Source: Pseudomonadota bacterium
Lineage (GTDB): Bacteria > Pseudomonadota > Alphaproteobacteria > Rhizobiales > Hyphomicrobiaceae
Assembly: GCA_023428365.1 (NCBI GenBank)
Contig: JAEYYQ010000321.1
Span: 1 to 11,542 of the forward strand
DNA: 11,542 nt
Reading direction: 5' to 3'
Position numbers and translations under genes: made by a program. This document shows positions 6,825 to 11,542 of the stretch, piece after piece (the first letter of the stretch is position 1; the number at the start of each line of letters is the position of its first letter). Below the pieces are notes generated by a model, which made no database searches, was not told the origin of the DNA, and worked only from the letters and a program-made list of their open reading frames with translations.

Positions 6825-6861
6825 AAAAAAACAGCACCCCAGCGTTTCCGCCAGGATGCTG
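6825..6861 (-). terminator. Intrinsic terminator of the SPOR-domain gene
   Basis: On the minus strand CAGCATCCTGGCG and CGCTGGGGTGCTG form a 13-bp stem with three G-U pairs and a GAAA tetraloop, followed directly by seven T. It begins 32 bp after the SPOR gene stop. On the plus strand the G-U pairs become A-C mismatches and no T run follows, so it works in the leftward direction only. Confidence 0.88.
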
Positions 6862-6893
6862 CCTCGGCTTCCCCGTCCGATAAAACGACAAGC

Positions 6894-7865
6894 TTAGAGC
6901 GCGTTGCCGACGAACTGCTGCCCGACGCTGCAGCCTACATTTCTGGCGTTGAGCAGGGCGCAAATCCGGATGGCCTCATCCGGGGACGCCACCGGTCCGG
7001 CAAGAAGCTGGTACGACGGAGCCCCACGCGTGCCGCCCGTCACATAGCGGGGCTGAAGGTTCATCAGCGCCCTCTGGTGACGGTCGTGGAGAATATTCCA
7101 GCGCAGGCGCAGAGCATCGAGGGACGGTCCTGAGTCCAGAATGACGGCAACCGGGCTAGAGGACGGCGTTACGGTCGCCGGTCCGAACGCGATCTGCTGC
7201 TGTTGCTGCGGGACGGGCGGCAGGCTTCCGGTTTCGAGCATCGACGAATAGCGGACTGCCTTAGGTGTCGATCCGGTTTCGCTTGGCGCCGTCTCAGGCG
7301 TCTTCGGTATGGCAACAGTCTTTACCGGCTTGCGCACTGGCTCGGCGGGAGTTTGCTGCGTCTCTTCCGCGGTGTTCGCATTCAAGACCACCAGCTCAGG
7401 CTTGCTTCCCGCCTTGGTCGCTGGCGCGGGCGTTTCTTCGCGCTGGGTGGCAACAAGCCTTGGCTGCGGCACGCTGTCTGGCGACGCGATCGGCTGAGTT
7501 GAAGCCTGTGGCGTCATCGGACGAGTGACGTCCTGTTCCGCCCGAGAGTTCGCGGTGGTCTTTACGTAGGCCAGTTCCCGCTTCAGATCGGCCACCGTAC
7601 GGCGCAGCGAATCGACCTCAGTGGCAATCCGCAACGTGGCGCGCGCATTCTGCTCGGTGGCTTCGTCGCGTTGCGAGGGCTGCGCAGTCGTCATACTGCG
7701 GGCCCATTCCGGCTGCACCAGCAGGAGCGCCAGATAGCCCGTCGCAAACGCTGCCAGTGTACCCCAGGCCGCGACGTACACGCCCGACAGGCTCTGCCGC
7801 TTGCGCGGTACAGGCGCGGGCGTCACGTCAGCAGGATGGTCGGTGAGGGGCGGCTGAACACTCAT
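6894..7865 (-). CDS. SPOR-domain membrane protein
   Basis: The 323-residue product is an inner-membrane protein with a short cytoplasmic N-terminus, one membrane segment (about 28-50), and a probable coiled coil (about 75-105, with EVDSLRRTVADLKREL). After these comes a long Pro/Thr/Ser/Glu-rich, low-complexity linker (about 110-240) with five Gln at 220-224. The C-terminal domain (about 245-320) reads as SPOR: YQLLAGPVASPDEAIRICALLNARNVGC is the strand-helix unit, and the paired Cys302 and Cys312 are common in alphaproteobacterial forms. SPOR domains bind peptidoglycan stripped of side peptides, often at the division site. I place the start at the ATG at 7865-7863 because GAGG stands six bases upstream. 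A GTG at 7916 would add 17 residues but has no ribosome binding site. The gene is divergent from glmU, fitting a cell-wall neighbourhood, and ends at a clear terminator. The exact role is unknown. Confidence 0.82.
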   Translation of the reverse strand: MSVQPPLTDHPADVTPAPVPRKRQSLSGVYVAAWGTLAAFATGYLALLLVQPEWARSMTTAQPSQRDEATEQNARATLRIATEVDSLRRTVADLKRELAYVKTTANSRAEQDVTRPMTPQASTQPIASPDSVPQPRLVATQREETPAPATKAGSKPELVVLNANTAEETQQTPAEPVRKPVKTVAIPKTPETAPSETGSTPKAVRYSSMLETGSLPPVPQQQQQIAFGPATVTPSSSPVAVILDSGPSLDALRLRWNILHDRHQRALMNLQPRYVTGGTRGAPSYQLLAGPVASPDEAIRICALLNARNVGCSVGQQFVGNAL

Positions 7866-7921
7866 TTGAGGCCTCGATGTTTCCGATGGGCTTCGCCGTG
7901 CTCTCCCCTTGGGCACCGCAA

Positions 7922-7938
7922 AGCCGATTGATTCGGCT
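7922..7938. repeat. Perfect 6-bp inverted repeat, possible operator
   Basis: AGCCGA and TCGGCT are exact inverse complements around TTGAT, 57 bp upstream of the SPOR gene start and 224 bp upstream of glmU. It may be a protein binding site or a small hairpin in the SPOR mRNA leader. A 6-bp match alone is weak evidence. Confidence 0.25.
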
Positions 7939-8149
7939 GAGACAAACGGTCATCCGAGTCCGGGGTGTGGGTCAACGAGGCAGGCGCCATGGTAGACACC
8001 AGCCTGTGGAAAGGATGTTTTCACTCCACACGGTTCCTCGATGCCTGGGCCGTGTGTCGCTTGAAAACCCGTTCCGGTTGGGACACCGTGCGGCACGAAT
8101 CGTGACCGGCAGGGATGGTGCGATGTCCCGCGAAGTTTCCTAGACTTGC

Positions 8150-8161
8150 AGGCGGTGATCC
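8150..8161 (+). promoter_or_regulatory. Extended ribosome binding site of glmU
   Basis: AGGCGGTGATCC matches the full complement of the 16S rRNA 3' tail (AGGAGGTGATCC) in 11 of 12 bases and runs right up to the ATG at 8162. This fixes the glmU start. Confidence 0.65.
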
Positions 8162-9529
8162 ATGACGTCTCGACCATTGCTCACGATCGTACTGGCCGCG
8201 GGCAAGGGCACGCGGATGAAATCGCGGGTGCCGAAAGTCCTGCATAAGGTCGGCGGGTTGTCGTTGATCGGGCATGTGCTCTCAACCGTGCGTGCGCTCG
8301 ACTCCAGCCGGCTGGCGGTGGTGATCGGCCCGGATATGGACGCTGTCCGATCCGCCGCGCTGGCGGCAGCGCCGGGCGCAGATATTTTCGTGCAGGAGCA
8401 ACAGCTTGGTACGGCACATGCGGTGCTTGCCGCGCGTCAGGCGATCGCCGGGCATCAGGGGGACGTGCTGGTGCTGTTCTCCGATACGCCGCTGATGCAA
8501 CCTGCAGCGCTGGCGGCCCTGCGGGATCGTCTCGATGACAAGACCGCTCTCTCCGTGTTGGGATTCGAGGCTGCGGATCCGACCGGCTACGGGCGGCTGC
8601 TGCGCGATACGAGTGGCGATCTGCTGGAGATCCGCGAGCACAAGGACGCGAGCGACGCGGAGCGGGCGATTAGCTTCTGCAACTCGGGCGTGATGGCGTT
8701 TCGCAGCGAGACCATGCTCGATCTGCTGGATCGGATCGGCACGGGCAACGCGCAGGGCGAGTACTATCTGACCGACGCCGTGGCCCTGGCGCGGGCTGCG
8801 GGTTATCGCGTTGCGACCGAAAGTTGTGACGAGAGTGAAGTGCTCGGCATCAACTCGCGCAATCAGCTCGCGGCGGCCGAGGCGATCTTCCAGCAGCGGA
8901 AACGGGCTCAGGTGATGGCTGACGGGGCGACGTTAATCGCGCCGGAAACCGTCTGGTTCAGCCATGACACCGTGATTGGCCGGGACGTCGTCATCGAGCC
9001 GAACGTCTTTTTCGGACCTCAGGTCACGATCGAGGATGACGTCCGCATCCACGCCAATTGCCATATCGAGGGCGCGCACCTGAGGCGCGGCGTCGAGGTC
9101 GGCCCGTTTGCTCGCCTTCGACCGGGGGCGGATCTCGGAGAGAAAGCCAAGATCGGTAACTTCGTCGAGGTGAAGAACACAGCCGTCGGGCCCGGAGCCA
9201 AAGCTAACCACCTTGCCTATCTGGGGGATGGCCGGGTCGGAGCCCATGCCAACATCGGCGCTGGCACGATTTTTTGCAATTATGACGGGTTTTTCAAGCA
9301 CATGACGGACGTCGGCGAGGGCGCCTTCGTCGGCTCGAACTCGTCCCTTGTGGCACCGGTGAGCATCGGCGCCGGGGCGTTTGTCGGCTCTGGAAGCGTG
9401 ATCACCAAGGATGTTCCGGCTGACTCGCTGGCGTTGGAACGGAGTGAACAGGACGTTCGCGAAGGTTGGGCGGCTAAGTTCCGGGCGATGATGCAGCGTC
9501 GCAAGGCGGCATCCAAAGGTCGCACCTGA
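8162..9529 (+). CDS. glmU: Bifunctional glucosamine-1-phosphate acetyltransferase / N-acetylglucosamine-1-phosphate uridylyltransferase
   Basis: The 455-residue product is GlmU, the cytoplasmic enzyme that makes UDP-GlcNAc. Its C-terminal half acetylates glucosamine-1-phosphate with acetyl-CoA and its N-terminal half joins the product to UMP from UTP. The uridylyltransferase domain (1-about 232) has LAAGKGTRMKSRVPKVLH (11-28), the metal-binding SDTP around Asp108, GYGRLLRD (142-149), CNSGVMAF (173-180), EYYLTDA (200-206) and GINSRNQL around Asn231. A linker helix follows, then the left-handed beta-helix (about 255-420) of hexapeptide repeats. In it lie KANHLAYLGD with catalytic His350 (Escherichia coli His363) and GAGTIFCNYDG (367-376). 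The length is normal. An extended ribosome binding site precedes the ATG. glmS follows after 101 nt in the same direction and supplies the earlier step; glmM is not in the window. Confidence 0.98.
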   Translation: MTSRPLLTIVLAAGKGTRMKSRVPKVLHKVGGLSLIGHVLSTVRALDSSRLAVVIGPDMDAVRSAALAAAPGADIFVQEQQLGTAHAVLAARQAIAGHQGDVLVLFSDTPLMQPAALAALRDRLDDKTALSVLGFEAADPTGYGRLLRDTSGDLLEIREHKDASDAERAISFCNSGVMAFRSETMLDLLDRIGTGNAQGEYYLTDAVALARAAGYRVATESCDESEVLGINSRNQLAAAEAIFQQRKRAQVMADGATLIAPETVWFSHDTVIGRDVVIEPNVFFGPQVTIEDDVRIHANCHIEGAHLRRGVEVGPFARLRPGADLGEKAKIGNFVEVKNTAVGPGAKANHLAYLGDGRVGAHANIGAGTIFCNYDGFFKHMTDVGEGAFVGSNSSLVAPVSIGAGAFVGSGSVITKDVPADSLALERSEQDVREGWAAKFRAMMQRRKAASKGRT

Positions 9530-9560
9530 TATTTAGGCTAGAAAAACCGAGAAACAGGGA

Positions 9561-9609
9561 TTGAGTTGCGGATGACGCTTGCTCGCTGTAGCTGAGTCGC
9601 AACACTCAA
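9561..9609 (+). promoter_or_regulatory. Stem-loop in the glmU-glmS intergenic region
   Basis: TTGAGTTGCG (9561-9570) pairs over ten bases with CGCAACACTCAA (9598-9609), leaving a 2-nt AC bulge on the 3' arm and a 27-nt loop. It is not followed by T and sits five bases before the AGGAG of glmS. It may set the glmU/glmS expression ratio, act as a processing site, or stabilise the glmS mRNA. None of the glmS ribozyme features known in Gram-positive bacteria were recognised. Confidence 0.45.
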
Positions 9610-9613
9610 TAGC

Positions 9614-9618
9614 AGGAG
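9614..9618 (+). promoter_or_regulatory. Ribosome binding site of glmS with long spacing
   Basis: AGGAG lies 12 bases before the ATG at 9631, longer than the usual 5-9. No better site is closer, and MCGIVGIL must be the true N-terminus because Cys2 is the catalytic residue. Initiation may therefore be weaker than for glmU or depend on RNA structure. Confidence 0.5.
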
Positions 9619-9630
9619 ACGATTCTCGGG

Positions 9631-11451
9631 ATGTGCGGGATCGTAGGTATTCTTGGTTCCAAGCCGGTCGCGGAAGACCTGGTCGACGCGCTGCGCCGGC
9701 TCGAATATCGCGGCTACGACTCGGCGGGCATTGCGACCGTCGAGAACGGGCATCTCGACCGCCGGCGGGCGGAGGGCAAGCTCAAGAATCTCGAGCTGAG
9801 ACTATCGAACCAGCCATTGCAGGGCCACGTCGGGGTCGGCCACACGCGCTGGGCCACCCACGGCCGCCCGATCGAGCGCAACGCCCATCCGCACATGAAC
9901 GACCGGGTGGCGGTGGTCCACAACGGGATTATCGAGAACTTCCAGGAGCTGCGCGCCGAATTAATGGCTAAGGGGTACGAGTTCGTCACCGAGACGGACA
10001 CCGAGACCGTGCTCCATCTCGTCACCGATAATCTCAAGCATGGCATGAGCCCGGTCGATGCCGCCCAAACCGCGCTGCGGCGCCTGACGGGGGCGTTCGC
10101 GCTGGGCATCATCTTCGCCGGCGAGGACAACCTGATGATTGGCGCCCGCAACGGGCCGCCGCTTGCTGTCGGGCATGGCTCCGGCGAGATGTATCTCGGC
10201 TCCGATGCGATCGCGCTTGCGCCGTTCACCGATGCGATCACCTACCTGGAAGACGGGGATTGGGTGGTGCTGACGCGTGAAGGCGCGACCATCCACGACG
10301 CCGATGGGAAGATCGTCGATCGCCCGATCATCAAGTCGCAAGCCAGTTCCCTGCTCGTCGACAAAGGCAATTTCCGCCACTTCATGGCTAAGGAAATCCA
10401 CGAGCAGCCGGAAGTGATCAGCCACACGCTCGCCAACTACATCGATATGGCGGCGGGCAAAGTGCTGTTCCCGGATCTCGGTGTGGATCTTGCCAAGGTC
10501 TCCCGTGTGACGCTGACCGCGTGCGGCACGGCTTACTATGCGGGTGTGGTTGGCAAGTACTGGATGGAACGCTACGCGCGCATCCCGGTCGAAGTCGATG
10601 TCGCCTCCGAGTTTCGCTATCGCGAGGCGCCGCTTCCGGAAGGCGGATTGGCGCTGCTGGTTTCGCAGTCGGGCGAGACGGCCGACACGTTGGCATCGCT
10701 GCGCTATTGCAAGGCGAACGGACAGCGGATCGCGGCCATCGTGAACGTCCGCACCTCGACCATCGCCCGCGAATCGCACGCCGTCCTGCCAACGCTGGCC
10801 GGTCCAGAGATCGGTGTGGCCTCGACCAAGGCGTTTACCTGTCAGCTCTCGGTGTTGGCGTGCCTGGCCATCGCCATCGGACGCGCGCGGGGCGTGATCA
10901 GTGTCGAGCAGGAGCGAGAACTGGTTCGTGCTCTGACCGAGGTTCCCCGTCATATCACCAGCGTTCTGCGCAACGATGCCCAATATGAACACCTCGCTGT
11001 GTCGATGCACAAGGCCAAGGATGTGCTCTATCTCGGACGCGGCCAGAGTTTCCCGGTTGCGCTCGAAGGCGCGCTCAAGCTGAAGGAAATTTCCTACATC
11101 CACGCCGAGGGTTACGCGGCGGGAGAGCTCAAACACGGTCCGATCGCACTGATCGACGAAAACGTGCCGGTGGTCGTCGTGGCGCCGGAAGACGACCTGT
11201 TCGAGAAAACCGTGTCGAACATGCAGGAAGTGGCGGCACGGGGTGGGCAGATCATCCTCGTCTCGGATGCTCCGCCTGACAAGGCCGGCTGCAAGCTGCT
11301 GGCGCATCTGCAGATGCCGCCTACCCACGCGTTTGTCACACCGCTGATCTACGCCGTGCCGATGCAGCTCATGGCCTATCACACGGCCGTTGTGATGGGG
11401 ACGGACGTTGACCAACCGCGCAATCTGGCGAAGTCGGTAACTGTGGAGTAG
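9631..11451 (+). CDS. glmS: Glutamine--fructose-6-phosphate aminotransferase (isomerizing)
   Basis: The 606-residue product is GlmS (EC 2.6.1.16), which makes glucosamine-6-phosphate from fructose-6-phosphate and glutamine, the first step toward UDP-GlcNAc for peptidoglycan and lipopolysaccharide. The glutaminase domain (about 1-230) begins MCGIVGILG with Cys2 as nucleophile once Met is removed. It also has RLEYRGYDSAGI (23-34), GHTRWATHG (70-78), HNGIIENF (97-104) and TETDTE (120-125). Two SIS domains follow: the first with ACGTAYYAG (297-305), SQSGETADT (345-353) and ASTKAF (397-402), the second with GRGQSFPVALEGALKLKEISY (469-489) and AGELKHGPIALID, where His502 corresponds to Escherichia coli His504. 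The C-terminus ends AKSVTVE, placing Lys601 where the sugar-binding Lys603 lies in E. coli. The length is normal. It lies 101 nt behind glmU, probably in one operon, with a stem-loop between them. Confidence 0.98.
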   Translation: MCGIVGILGSKPVAEDLVDALRRLEYRGYDSAGIATVENGHLDRRRAEGKLKNLELRLSNQPLQGHVGVGHTRWATHGRPIERNAHPHMNDRVAVVHNGIIENFQELRAELMAKGYEFVTETDTETVLHLVTDNLKHGMSPVDAAQTALRRLTGAFALGIIFAGEDNLMIGARNGPPLAVGHGSGEMYLGSDAIALAPFTDAITYLEDGDWVVLTREGATIHDADGKIVDRPIIKSQASSLLVDKGNFRHFMAKEIHEQPEVISHTLANYIDMAAGKVLFPDLGVDLAKVSRVTLTACGTAYYAGVVGKYWMERYARIPVEVDVASEFRYREAPLPEGGLALLVSQSGETADTLASLRYCKANGQRIAAIVNVRTSTIARESHAVLPTLAGPEIGVASTKAFTCQLSVLACLAIAIGRARGVISVEQERELVRALTEVPRHITSVLRNDAQYEHLAVSMHKAKDVLYLGRGQSFPVALEGALKLKEISYIHAEGYAAGELKHGPIALIDENVPVVVVAPEDDLFEKTVSNMQEVAARGGQIILVSDAPPDKAGCKLLAHLQMPPTHAFVTPLIYAVPMQLMAYHTAVVMGTDVDQPRNLAKSVTVE

Positions 11452-11542
11452 TCCGCCAACAGGCTAATTTTTGGAGTCGCCGAATTGCCTCAAATCCGTG
11501 CTTCGCATAGGCTTTCGCGCCAACGGGGGTGATAAGGGCACC

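Larger units (their letters stand above)
7866..8161. other. Divergent intergenic region between the SPOR gene and glmU
   Basis: These 296 bp separate the two diverging genes and hold no convincing coding sequence; the 88-codon rightward frame through it lacks protein-family features. Notable elements are a perfect inverted repeat at 7922-7938 and a 7-bp stem (with one G-U pair) of GTGGAAA and TTTTCAC around a GGATG loop at 8006-8024. TTGAAA at 8061-8066 could be a -35 element, but no acceptable -10 follows at the right distance. No promoter is called. Confidence 0.5.

Noticed and set aside
8061..8089. TTGAAA as a -35 element for glmU
   Set aside because: At 16-18 bp spacing the downstream hexamer is GC-rich and does not resemble a -10 element.
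7877..8143. 88-codon rightward frame between the SPOR gene and glmU
   Set aside because: The sequence is Arg-rich with no domain, has no ribosome binding site, and lies in a divergent promoter region.
9961..11415. 484-codon open frame on the minus strand inside glmS
   Set aside because: It lies wholly antisense to an unmistakable glmS, has no family features, and is explained by the strong codon bias of a GC-rich gene.
11485..11532. Short frame from TTG after glmS with GGAG upstream
   Set aside because: It stops after 15 residues. A following gene may begin just past the window edge, but nothing here supports a call.

Overview
The window looks like an ordinary chromosomal segment of an alphaproteobacterium, most likely of the order Hyphomicrobiales (Bradyrhizobium/Rhodopseudomonas/Afipia type). 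This rests on the GC-rich codon use, the glmU-glmS pair beside a divergent SPOR protein, and the mix of a TauA-type binding protein, CoA-transferase, ABM monooxygenase and malonyl-CoA decarboxylase. The placement comes from recognising protein families, not from a search. No rRNA, tRNA, CRISPR array, insertion sequence or phage gene was seen, and there is no convincing sign of an undescribed system.

Left part (1-3281): the 5' part of a TauA-like periplasmic binding protein gene runs leftward off the window. Across a 265-bp intergenic region, a rightward run starts: a family III (CaiB/BaiF) CoA-transferase with a TTG start, a 100-residue antibiotic-biosynthesis-monooxygenase (ABM) fold protein, and a GT-B family 4 glycosyltransferase. 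The first two look like one small catabolic operon. The glycosyltransferase follows after 40 nt but need not share its function.

Middle part (3278-6861): a leftward metallo-beta-lactamase-fold hydrolase of the AHL-lactonase-like family meets the glycosyltransferase end to end, with both stops inside one TTAA. It is divergent from a stand-alone malonyl-CoA decarboxylase with a GTG start; the 110-bp gap between them carries a perfect inverted repeat. Next comes a membrane-anchored neutral zinc metallopeptidase (YpfJ family). Two tandem perfect hairpins lie just past its stop, followed by a very clear intrinsic terminator that serves the opposing SPOR gene.

Right part (6894-11542): the SPOR-domain membrane protein (leftward) is divergent from glmU and glmS (rightward). 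GlmS makes glucosamine-6-phosphate from fructose-6-phosphate and glutamine. GlmU acetylates and uridylates glucosamine-1-phosphate to UDP-GlcNAc. The mutase GlmM that links the two steps is not in this window. The SPOR protein is predicted to bind peptidoglycan, so this part is a cell-envelope neighbourhood. The last 91 nt after glmS contain no gene I can define.
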